Shown here in pieces: positions 24,756 to 31,929 of a DNA stretch of 43,388 bases (its first letter is position 1; every line of letters starts with the position of its first letter). The notes beneath the pieces are model-generated. The model had not been told where the DNA came from, did no database searches, and saw only the letters and a list, made by a program, of their open reading frames with translations. The translations under genes and the position numbers were made by a program. Source of the DNA: Pseudomonadota bacterium (GTDB lineage Bacteria > Bdellovibrionota > Bacteriovoracia > Bacteriovoracales > Bacteriovoracaceae); the NCBI GenBank assembly GCA_027487685.1, contig JAIYDC010000010.1, positions 1 through 43,388 of the forward strand, given 5' to 3'.

Positions 24756-25484
24756 CTACTGGTTGGTTAAGAACGATTTTATGAAGGGGTCTGGACTCGA
24801 CTCAAACTCGTGGACTGTTCCAGTGAAGGCGATCTTACCTTCGCGAAGGATGAGGATCCGATCGCAGATCCGCTTGGCCGCGGGAATGTCATGGGTGACG
24901 AAAATACCGGAGATCCCTTTCTTCTTGAATCGGTCTATGACCTCGATGACCATCTCCACGTTGGTTGGATCGAGACCGGCAGTTGGCTCGTCGTAGAGCA
25001 GGACCTCTGGGTTGAGGACCATGGATCGGGCCAGACCGACTCGCTTCTGCATGCCCCCAGACAGGTCTGACGGCATGAGATGGAAGGCGTCTTCCATGTT
25101 CACAATCCGGAGGATTTCACGCACCCGCAACTCGATCTCAGGTTCTGAAAGGCGCGTGTGCTCGAAGAGTGGATAGGCGACATTTTCAAACACCGAAACA
25201 GAGTCGAAGAGAGCACCAGTCTGAAACGCGTAGGATATCTTGGTCCGGATAGGGTAGAGCTGAACTTCCTTCAGGGTATCGATTCGACTCTGGTGGAACA
25301 ATATTTCCCCTGCGTCGATCTGCTCAAGACCGATGAGTGATCGTAGCAGGACCGACTTTCCGCTTCCGGAGGGCCCAAGAAGCCCAACGGTTTCGCCGGC
25401 CTCAAGGGAGAAGGTGATTCCACGATGGACTGCCTTATCGTCAAAGCTCTTATGTATATTTTTAAGCTCAAGGATTTTTGCCAT
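24756..25484 (-). CDS. mlaF: ABC transporter ATPase MlaF-like
   Basis: A 242-residue ABC ATPase with Walker A GPSGSGKS (38-45), signature LSGGMQKRVGLARS, Walker B VLLYDEPTAGLD and the switch His in FVTHDIP. The LSGGMQ-K/R-V form and the GLDP-T segment are typical of the Mla/Ttg2A group. It powers phospholipid exchange through MlaE. It lies 3 bases after mlaE and 7 before mlaD in the leftward operon. Confidence 0.93.
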   Translation of the reverse strand: MAKILELKNIHKSFDDKAVHRGITFSLEAGETVGLLGPSGSGKSVLLRSLIGLEQIDAGEILFHQSRIDTLKEVQLYPIRTKISYAFQTGALFDSVSVFENVAYPLFEHTRLSEPEIELRVREILRIVNMEDAFHLMPSDLSGGMQKRVGLARSMVLNPEVLLYDEPTAGLDPTNVEMVIEVIDRFKKKGISGIFVTHDIPAAKRICDRILILREGKIAFTGTVHEFESSPDPFIKSFLTNQ

Positions 25485-25487
25485 ACA

Positions 25488-26252
25488 TTAATCGAAGATG
25501 AGGATTAAGAGTTTACTGAGAAAAAAATCTGAGATGAGAATGACGATGGAGGTCCGGACCACAACCCATTTTGCGGCTGTTCCTACGCCCTGTGTTCCTT
25601 CGCTGGTCTGGAAGCCTCTGTAGCAGGCGAGGATGGCGATCACAAAGCCGAAGAAGGCGGTCTTAATCATCGCACCAAAGACGTCGTGGAGCTTGATGGT
25701 ATAGAGGACCTTGTTGACATAGAATCCTGGCGGCATATTAAGCTCCCAGGATGCGATAGCAAGGCCCCCAATGATCCCCATGAAAGCGGATAACGTGGTC
25801 AGCAAAGGAAGAGAAAGGACCGCCGCCAGAACTCGCGGGACGACGAGGACTCGAAGTGGGTTAGTTCCCAGAGCCCGAATGGCGTCGATTTGCTGGGTCA
25901 CGTTCATAGCACCGATTTCGGCGCTGATGCCTGATCCGATGCGTCCAGCGATAAGAAGAGAGGTAAAGATCGGTGCGAGTTCGCGAACCAAGGAAAGTGA
26001 AACGATGGCAGGAACGTAGAGAGTGCCTCCGAACTTCGCAAGGCCATACCCAAACTGGAGCGTCATGACAAGGCCAGTGACGACTCCGATCACCACAGTG
26101 ATTGAAAGGGAGCCCACTCCGAGGTTGATAATTTGCTCGAAGAGCCGGCCAAGATAAAAGGGTCTCGTAAAGATGCATACGATACAATCCCTGGTGAGGA
26201 CCATGACCTCACCCACCATCCGCATGTCATTCCGGAACCGTCCCAGGACCAT
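25488..26252 (-). CDS. mlaE: ABC transporter permease MlaE-like
   Basis: A 254-residue membrane protein of the MlaE permease family (PF02405). It has the characteristic segments LVRELAPIFTSLLIAGRIGSGISAEIG (given here as two halves: LVRELAPIFTSLL, then AGRIGSGISAEIGAMNVTQQ) and NPLRVLVVPRV. Five to six hydrophobic stretches are visible. It forms the inner-membrane core of the phospholipid transporter. Its ATG shares one base with the stop of the upstream lipoprotein gene (taatg), showing translational coupling. Confidence 0.93.
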   Translation of the reverse strand: MVLGRFRNDMRMVGEVMVLTRDCIVCIFTRPFYLGRLFEQIINLGVGSLSITVVIGVVTGLVMTLQFGYGLAKFGGTLYVPAIVSLSLVRELAPIFTSLLIAGRIGSGISAEIGAMNVTQQIDAIRALGTNPLRVLVVPRVLAAVLSLPLLTTLSAFMGIIGGLAIASWELNMPPGFYVNKVLYTIKLHDVFGAMIKTAFFGFVIAILACYRGFQTSEGTQGVGTAAKWVVVRTSIVILISDFFLSKLLILIFD

Positions 26253-26728
26253 TAGAAGTTCACACTTTTAAGGAAGTCTTCAAAGGGTGCATCGTCTTTT
26301 GAGGTACCTGCAGGAGAGATGGCAAGGAAATCGAAGTAACAATTGTTCCGACGGGTGTTAAGAAGCTGAAGTGTGACTGGTACACCGTCGACTTGACCAG
26401 TGCCTAGAATGCGATAGGCCTCGCGGTCTTGAAAAGTTGTGTACACGCCTTCTTTGACGACGAACTCTGCGACTGAGTTAAACGTTTTAGTTGCCAGTTG
26501 ATCAAGTGGCTGCTCCTGGAATTCGTCGCAGAAGCTATTGGAGAGGAGGATTCGGCCATCTGCCCTGTTCTCAAAGACGTAGTCAGATCTCGGGTCAGAC
26601 TTCGGTGGCCAGCCTGATTTATTAAAATTGACCACGTAGCGCGAACCCTTCGCCGACTTCGGCGTGTCTGAACCTCCGATAAAGAGTGAGCATCCAGAAA
26701 GGAAAATAAGAGAGATGAGCAGTTTCAT
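26252..26728 (-). CDS. Lipoprotein leading the mla operon
   Basis: A 158-residue lipoprotein with a short signal and lipobox LSGC (lipidated C13). Three further cysteines or aromatic-rich segments follow, including FCDEFQEQP and NNCYFDF. I recognise no family. It is not clearly MlaC, which is soluble and lacks a lipobox, nor VacJ/MlaA. Being first in a tightly coupled operon with mlaE, mlaF and mlaD, it may serve the same lipid pathway, perhaps as an outer-membrane or periplasmic partner (inference). Its candidate promoter is at 26776-26806. Confidence 0.8.
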   Translation of the reverse strand: MKLLISLIFLSGCSLFIGGSDTPKSAKGSRYVVNFNKSGWPPKSDPRSDYVFENRADGRILLSNSFCDEFQEQPLDQLATKTFNSVAEFVVKEGVYTTFQDREAYRILGTGQVDGVPVTLQLLNTRRNNCYFDFLAISPAGTSKDDAPFEDFLKSVNF

Positions 26729-26775
26729 ATGGAACCATTATTCAAAGGAAAACATGCTTTGTATTTTAAGTTATT

Positions 26776-26806
26776 GTTATATCTATGAACATAGTGAAAG
26801 TGTCAA
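26776..26806 (-). promoter_or_regulatory. Candidate promoter of the lipoprotein-mlaEFD operon
   Basis: On the minus strand a perfect TTGACA (26806-26801) and a TATAAC (26781-26776, five of six) are separated by 19 bases, longer than optimal. The start near 26769 gives a leader of about 40 bases before the lipoprotein ATG at 26728. Confidence 0.5.
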
Positions 26807-26811
26807 AATTT

Positions 26812-26834
26812 CCATCGGCGGTTTTTGCCGGTGG
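26812..26834 (+). repeat. Hairpin just upstream of the mla promoter
   Basis: CCATCGGC (26812-26819) pairs with GCCGGTGG (26827-26834), eight pairs including one G-U, around a seven-base loop. It lies directly upstream of the mla -35 box in the shared intergenic region. No T run follows in either direction. Confidence 0.35.
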
Positions 26835-26884
26835 GTAAAAATGTTCTTTTCCAAAATCAAATCTACGTTAAACTGAGCTGAGTA

Positions 26885-26911
26885 GGTAAAAAAGACCACA
26901 CGAAGTGGTCT
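26885..26911 (-). terminator. Minus-strand intrinsic terminator between the divergent mla and TPR genes
   Basis: AGACCAC (26893-26899) and GTGGTCT (26905-26911) form a 7-pair stem with a 5-base loop. Read on the minus strand, the stem is followed by a run of T (complement of the A run at 26888-26893). It is therefore oriented to stop transcription running leftward, although no minus-strand gene lies to its right. Plus-strand read-through would meet the hairpin without a T tract. Confidence 0.6.
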
Positions 26912-26940
26912 CACCTCGGTAAGACAGGAAGTCTTTGCGA

Positions 26941-29649
26941 ATGATTAAGCTCCCGGCCCTTTTCATGACTCTTTGGGTGGCCAGCGCCTTCATCGGTGCG
27001 AGTGCTTTAGCCGAGGTCGTTGCTCAGGAAAAACTCAAGACCCATTTGCGCTGGAATCTTCGGGTTCCTCGTGACCAGTTCCACATCGTCAAGCGCGAGC
27101 AAACGCTCTTCATCGAAACTGTGAATCTCGAACTCTTTGACGAACTCGCCTCGGAAGTTGCCCGACTGCCCATTGAAAAACAGTATGTGGCACAGATCTC
27201 GGTCACAAAGGACAACTTTCCTGCCCGGCCAGCAACGGTCGCGGTTAAGCTGGCCGATCCCTCAGTTGAGCTTTTCTCCTTCTACCGAGACACAGATAAG
27301 AAGTACATCCTCGACTTCTGGATTAATTCCGATGCCGCTAGTCCGCCTTCGGGCAAGGCTTCCGTCAAGACTCCGACAAAATTCCCTCCGCTAGCGGTCT
27401 TGAAGGACGATGCTGTCCCAACAAAGCGCGCGCCTCTGCCCGGAACTTCACTCCTTGATCCCCGGAATAGCTCCCTCCCTATCCTCGAGGCGACCCAGGC
27501 CGCTGCTGATGAAAAAGAGCCCAATCCGGGTTACCGCGATTTCCGTTACGGTGCCAACTTTTTCTGGGAATACCAGGCCATGATCCCCCAGCTCGAAAAG
27601 GACGTGAACCTCGCCTCGAAGATTCCCGACTCTCTTTATCCCATCCGGGATCGCACCGCTATCGATGATCCGAAAGAGGCCCATCTCCAGCTTTCAATTA
27701 ATTTTTACCGGGAAGGGAAGTGGGGACTGATGAATAAGTCCATCACTCTCTATGAGAAAAAATATGGCCGGGATAGCAATCTCGTCGTTAATGAATTCCT
27801 TAAGGTCAACGCTCTCTTAAAGAATAACCTGCCCAAACCAAACCGCGGCCTTACCCAGTCTGCCATGGTTATGCTCTTGAATATCAAGGACCTCACTAAG
27901 GAGTATGAGCTTCGCTCGGCCATTCTTCGGTACCTCCTTCAGTATCACTTGGATTCCCGTGATCATGTGAAGACTCTTGAGCTGGCCAAAGAGCTCTACG
28001 TGGAGGCCCGGGGACAGTTTGATCAAACCCTCGTGATTCAGGCTTCCCTCACAATCCTTCACTCTCTTGCAGAACTCCGGCAAGTGGAAAAAATTGAGGC
28101 ATTCCTGCGCGAAAATAAAAAGCTTGATAGCATCTTACCTCCGCAAATGAGCATGGCCTACGGTACTTTTGCATTGCTCTCACGTGGCGAAACCGGTGAG
28201 CTGATCAAGCGCCACAAGCTGGTCGAGAAATCCCTTGTAAAGCCGGTTCACCCTGCGATCCTCTATAACCTTGCTGAGAGTTATTTCCGTGAAGCCGATT
28301 TCGTCGGGGCGATTAAGATATATGATGAGTTTCTCGCTTCATATTCCTATCTTCTTCAGGCGCCCCACGCACGGCTTCGGCTTGCCCTGGCCTATGAACT
28401 ACTGGATCGGCCTGTGGCCGAGAGTCTCGTGCTTTACAAGAATGCGATTGATCGTTCAACTTCGCCTGAAGTCCGGTATGAGGCCAAGCTACGATACGTC
28501 GCCCTTCGATTGGCGCGCAAGCGGGCGATCAGGTCAGAGGACCGTGAGACGGAGATTTTCCTGGAGCAATCACCGGATGAGGCCAGGGCCCTTACACCTC
28601 AGTTAAAAAAGCTACTTTGGTTAGTTCGTTTAAGGCTTTTCATCGCCGGCGGAGAGTATGATAAGGCCCTCAGTTACCTGACAACTATTCCCCTGGATGA
28701 GTTCAAGCCGGCGGAACGAAGGGTATTCGAGGGAGACGGAGCAGAGGTAATCTACGGCATCATTCAAGATGCCTACATCAAAGAAGACTACGCTAAAGTC
28801 ATCAAGCTGTGGGAAGTCTATAAGGACAAGTACGAGACCAAGGTTGCCAAGAATCTCTATTTAAATTTCGTCGCCTGTGATGCCTTCCTGAAGCTTGGGC
28901 TCTACCGAAGCTACGACCGCGCTCTGGCGAGCTTTAAGGAAGTGCAGAGTTCTGAAGCCAGGACCTACCCTGTGTGGATTGAGCGAGTTAAGAGTACAGA
29001 TCTCGCCCAGATGATCGATGAGCTCAGCATGATCCGGATGGTGGCGGACGCAAATTGGGCAGGTGCCGAAGCCAAGTTGGCTTCGTTTCCGGTGCCACTT
29101 CGGGACTCGCTCAACTACTCCTACTACCAGGGACTGGTTCACTTAAAGCAAAACCGTTACGCCGAAGCCGTGGGGGAATTCGAAAAGGTCCTGGTACGTC
29201 AGAACCCACAAAACCAGCTCACTCCTAGGCAGACCGCAGACCTTCTCATGGGTTACGTCGATGCTCTCTACCAGTTGAAGGACCAGGCCCGCTTTAAAAC
29301 TGTGGTGAAAGCACTGAACGAGGACGTTGGTCGTTCGACTTCGGCACCGATCTTGAATATCTCCGAGAGAATCAATTATCTCCTCATCGAAGCATTCGCT
29401 GGGGAGGGAAGTCCGGACTGGAAGGAGATTGAGAGTATGACAAAAGCATTTCGCGGCAAATTTCAAAAATCTCCTTACAGCGCGCGGATCGGGTATGTTT
29501 ATGGCCTATCATTGATTAAGAACGCAAAGCTGACGGAAGGCCGCGAGGTCTTCAGAGCTTTGACTAAAGATACAAGTGCCCCGGCCCACATCAGGGAGAT
29601 GTGTCGGGGAGAACTTGCAGTATTGGAGTTACAGGAAAAGAAGTTATAA
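26941..29649 (+). CDS. Large secreted TPR-repeat protein at the head of the flagellar block
   Basis: A 902-residue protein with a signal peptide (residues 1-22, ending ASALAE). Residues 30-130 resemble an AMIN-like beta domain (VELFSFYRDTDKKYILDFW). A low-complexity Pro/Lys linker follows, then from about 240 to the end a long array of helical tetratricopeptide-like repeats such as ILYNLAESYFREADFVGAIK and YYQGLVHLKQNRYAEAVGEF. AMIN plus TPR proteins in related bacteria are envelope scaffolds tied to motility or wall machinery; the precise role is not known. The ATG at 26941 has AGGAAG (26926-26931), which sits in the loop of a small hairpin (AAGAC 26921-26925 with GTCTT 26931-26935). The in-frame TTG at 26935 is too close to that site. 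Confidence 0.85.
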   Translation: MIKLPALFMTLWVASAFIGASALAEVVAQEKLKTHLRWNLRVPRDQFHIVKREQTLFIETVNLELFDELASEVARLPIEKQYVAQISVTKDNFPARPATVAVKLADPSVELFSFYRDTDKKYILDFWINSDAASPPSGKASVKTPTKFPPLAVLKDDAVPTKRAPLPGTSLLDPRNSSLPILEATQAAADEKEPNPGYRDFRYGANFFWEYQAMIPQLEKDVNLASKIPDSLYPIRDRTAIDDPKEAHLQLSINFYREGKWGLMNKSITLYEKKYGRDSNLVVNEFLKVNALLKNNLPKPNRGLTQSAMVMLLNIKDLTKEYELRSAILRYLLQYHLDSRDHVKTLELAKELYVEARGQFDQTLVIQASLTILHSLAELRQVEKIEAFLRENKKLDSILPPQMSMAYGTFALLSRGETGELIKRHKLVEKSLVKPVHPAILYNLAESYFREADFVGAIKIYDEFLASYSYLLQAPHARLRLALAYELLDRPVAESLVLYKNAIDRSTSPEVRYEAKLRYVALRLARKRAIRSEDRETEIFLEQSPDEARALTPQLKKLLWLVRLRLFIAGGEYDKALSYLTTIPLDEFKPAERRVFEGDGAEVIYGIIQDAYIKEDYAKVIKLWEVYKDKYETKVAKNLYLNFVACDAFLKLGLYRSYDRALASFKEVQSSEARTYPVWIERVKSTDLAQMIDELSMIRMVADANWAGAEAKLASFPVPLRDSLNYSYYQGLVHLKQNRYAEAVGEFEKVLVRQNPQNQLTPRQTADLLMGYVDALYQLKDQARFKTVVKALNEDVGRSTSAPILNISERINYLLIEAFAGEGSPDWKEIESMTKAFRGKFQKSPYSARIGYVYGLSLIKNAKLTEGREVFRALTKDTSAPAHIREMCRGELAVLELQEKKL

Positions 29650-29683
29650 CGGAAAACCAAACTAACAACGGACAGGAGGTCTA

Positions 29684-30625
29684 ATGTTATCTCAAGGTTT
29701 AGTGCTCGTCGGTAATCATCCTAAGTTCAACATCGCGCTCGAAACGGCACGGAATGTCGCCGTGACAAAGACGCCTGTCCTCATCTCTGGGGAGATCGGA
29801 TCAGGAAAGCGTGCTGTTGGAGCGTACATCCACCAGAACTCAGTCCGCCGAAGCGCGCGCCTAGAGGTCGTCGACTGCTCTGTCGAATCTCAGACTGTCG
29901 AGAAAATCGTCCTCGGTCACCGCGACGATCAAACCGGCAAGTTCAACCGGGGAGTGTTGGAACTCGCTAACGGTGGGACGGTAATTTTTGCCAACATTGA
30001 CGCACTGGATGAAAATTTTCAGAAACGCCTCTATACTATCCTCCAGGAACTACCCGACTATGAACTCGACGTCCGAATCCTCGCGACGACTTCCAAAAAC
30101 CTGTCGAAGCTGGTCGGAGCAGGTAAGTTTTCTCGGGCACTTTATACTTACTTCAGCGGGGCCCAGATCGATTTGATCTCCCTCCGCGAGAGAGGAACCG
30201 ACTTGGAACTGATTGCGCGCCATTTCATCGAAGAATACGCCGTCGAGACCAACGCAGGTGACATCTCCCTCTGTTCCGAAGCTGCTCGCAAGCTCACGGA
30301 TTACAATTGGAACAATAATCTCCACGAGCTTCGCTCCTTCATCCGGAAGACCCTCTCTAACATGGAAGGAATGACCCTCGACGTTTCAGCGATCGAGAAG
30401 GGAGAGCGTAAGGTTGAGTTTTCATCATCGGAAGCTGATGAAGATGGATTCAAGCTCATGTCTCTTAAAGATGCTGAGAAACTTCTTATTAAGAAGGCCC
30501 TCGTTTTCACTTCCGAGAACCGGACTCAGGCGGCGAAGATCCTCGGCGTTTCGATTCGGACACTTCGGAATAAGATTAATGAATACCGCGCCGAAGGCAC
30601 GATTTACTTCGTTAACCTTCGCTAG
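29684..30625 (+). CDS. Degenerate sigma-54-activator-like AAA+ protein with Fis-type HTH
   Basis: A 313-residue protein related to the AAA+ and DNA-binding parts of NtrC-type activators, without a receiver domain. A Walker A-like GEIGSGKR (36-43) remains. The sigma-54 contact loop GAFTGA is absent: at the equivalent place (79-90) the sequence is GHRDDQTGKFNRG. Walker B reads TVIFANID (99-106) instead of the usual DE pair. The C-terminal helix-turn-helix (ENRTQAAKILGVSIRTLRNK) is intact. It probably binds DNA and the AAA core may act as an assembly or anti-activator module rather than a remodeller. It starts at ATG 29684 after GGAGG (29676-29679), and is followed 30 bases later by flgB, so it likely regulates flagellar genes (inference). 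Confidence 0.85.
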   Translation: MLSQGLVLVGNHPKFNIALETARNVAVTKTPVLISGEIGSGKRAVGAYIHQNSVRRSARLEVVDCSVESQTVEKIVLGHRDDQTGKFNRGVLELANGGTVIFANIDALDENFQKRLYTILQELPDYELDVRILATTSKNLSKLVGAGKFSRALYTYFSGAQIDLISLRERGTDLELIARHFIEEYAVETNAGDISLCSEAARKLTDYNWNNNLHELRSFIRKTLSNMEGMTLDVSAIEKGERKVEFSSSEADEDGFKLMSLKDAEKLLIKKALVFTSENRTQAAKILGVSIRTLRNKINEYRAEGTIYFVNLR

Positions 30626-30655
30626 TCGCAACCAAACGGGTTGCCGGAGCTGTAC

Positions 30656-31063
30656 ATGGACGTGAACGACAAAACGCTGAGTTCCCTGGCCACTGCGCTC
30701 AACTTCCGGGAGATGCGCCAAGAGCTCATCTCCTCGAATGTCGCGAATGCGAATACTCCTGGCTTCAAGGCCAAGAGGATCGACTTTGAGGAAGCTCTGG
30801 CACGTGCTTTGGATGTAGATGGACAAATGCGTATGGTGACGGCGGATGACCGTCATCATACGGTTGGCAACGGCGGCTTTAACAACCTCGAGCCGGAGAT
30901 CTACGACGATCCAAATGGCGTCGTCGCAGAGAATGGCAATACGGTTGACGTGGAAGCAGAGATGGCAAAGATGGCCGAAAACAAGCTTATGTACGACGCT
31001 CTCGTTCAGTTGATAAACAAAAAAATGGGTATTATGAAATACGCCATCAACTCGGAGAAGTAA
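30656..31063 (+). CDS. flgB: Flagellar proximal rod protein FlgB
   Basis: A 135-residue rod subunit. The N-terminal motif LATALNFREMRQELISSNVA followed by NANTPGFKAKRIDFEEAL is the conserved flagellar rod/hook ANTPG signature. The C-terminal helix KLMYDALVQLINKKMGIMK is the second half of the D0 coiled coil. It forms the first rod segment on the MS ring/FliE. The ATG at 30656 has GGAG (30646-30649) 6 bases upstream and is preferred over an in-frame TTG at 30641. Confidence 0.95.
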   Translation: MDVNDKTLSSLATALNFREMRQELISSNVANANTPGFKAKRIDFEEALARALDVDGQMRMVTADDRHHTVGNGGFNNLEPEIYDDPNGVVAENGNTVDVEAEMAKMAENKLMYDALVQLINKKMGIMKYAINSEK

Positions 31064-31066
31064 TTC

Positions 31067-31507
31067 ATGGACCTACTTTCGTCGCTCCGGATTTCCTCCA
31101 GTGGTCTCGCGGCCCAGCGTAAGCGGATGGAGGCGCATTCGTCGAACATCGCCAACGCCCAGACGACCAGAACTGCCGAGGGTGGTCCTTATCGGCGTAA
31201 GGAAGTTGTGTTCGGCTCAGAACCTGCAAGGGAAACATTCTCCGAAATTCTCGAAGGAGAACTCGCGGAGAATGCCCAAACTGTTCACGCCACAGAGGTC
31301 ATCCATACGGACAAGGTTGTCTATAAGCACGACCCTTCTCACCCTGATGCTAATGCCGAAGGATACGTAGCGATGCCAGATGTAAATCCGATGGTGGAAA
31401 TGGCAAACATGATCGAGGCACAGCGTGCGTACGAATCCAACGTGACAGCGATTAATGTCACCAAGCAGATGGCGACAAAGACTCTTGAAATTGGAAGAGG
31501 AAACTAA
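31067..31507 (+). CDS. flgC: Flagellar proximal rod protein FlgC
   Basis: A 146-residue rod protein. It has the typical start LRISSSGLAAQRKRMEAHSS, then NIANAQTTRT, in place of the usual NxANxxT rod motif. It ends with MVEMANMIEAQRAYESNVTA, the C-terminal helix shared by FlgC, FlgF and FlgG. It stacks on FlgB in the proximal rod. The start is 3 bases after flgB. Confidence 0.96.
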   Translation: MDLLSSLRISSSGLAAQRKRMEAHSSNIANAQTTRTAEGGPYRRKEVVFGSEPARETFSEILEGELAENAQTVHATEVIHTDKVVYKHDPSHPDANAEGYVAMPDVNPMVEMANMIEAQRAYESNVTAINVTKQMATKTLEIGRGN

Positions 31508-31510
31508 TAA

Positions 31511-31873
31511 ATGGCAATTAAAGACATTGGATCATTTCAGCAAACTCTTGGTGCGAGTGACGCGCGCGGCTGGAGCCGTCGTGTGGACAACGATGGCCCA
31601 GGAAGCCTTGGCATCTCTTCGTCGCCAAACTTGGAAAGTGGAGATGCAGTTGGCAAAACCTTCGGAGAGTTTCTGACAGATTCACTGACTAAAGTGAATT
31701 CACTCCAGCAGGAGGCGAATGTCGCCATGGAGCAGCTAGCGAGCGGAGAAAGTCAAAATCTCCATGAAACACTCCTCGCAGTCGAAAAGGCCGAGATCTC
31801 ATTTAAAATGATGAACCAGGTGCGCTCAAAAGTACTGGATGCGTACCGTGAAATTATGAAGATGCAAATCTAA
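31511..31873 (+). CDS. fliE: Flagellar hook-basal body protein FliE
   Basis: A 120-residue adapter that joins the MS ring to the rod. The C-terminal half has the family helix: FGEFLTDSLTKVNSLQQEA, then LHETLLAVEKAEISFKMM and the closing VRSKVLDAYREIMKMQI. Its N-terminal 45 residues are Gly/Ser-rich and variable, as usual. It starts 3 bases after flgC. A 56-base gap to fliF follows, the only sizeable gap in the first part of the operon. Confidence 0.95.
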   Translation: MAIKDIGSFQQTLGASDARGWSRRVDNDGPGSLGISSSPNLESGDAVGKTFGEFLTDSLTKVNSLQQEANVAMEQLASGESQNLHETLLAVEKAEISFKMMNQVRSKVLDAYREIMKMQI

Positions 31874-31888
31874 GTGAGTGCGACTCTG

Positions 31889-31907
31889 CTGGCAGGATGC
31901 CGGCCGT
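31889..31907 (+). repeat. Hairpin in the fliE-fliF gap
   Basis: GCTGGCA and TGCCGGC (one G-U pair) form a 7-base-pair stem with a 3-base GGA loop inside the 56-base gap between fliE and fliF. No T run follows. It could be a processing or stability element that sets different levels for the two segments of the message (inference). End positions are accurate to about one base. Confidence 0.35.
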
Positions 31908-31929
31908 TTGCTAGAATCAGGAGGATTCG

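Noticed and set aside
26664-26876. 70-codon plus-strand frame across the mla lipoprotein start
   Set aside because: It covers the signal peptide region of the lipoprotein gene and the mla promoter, has no ribosome binding site and shows no protein-like pattern.
26735-30655. Sigma-54 (-24/-12) promoters for the flagellar block
   Set aside because: I looked for GG-N10-GC with TGGCA/TTGC-like context upstream of the TPR gene, the AAA+ gene and flgB and found none; the fliE-fliF gap has TGGCAGG, but with the wrong spacing to TTGC.
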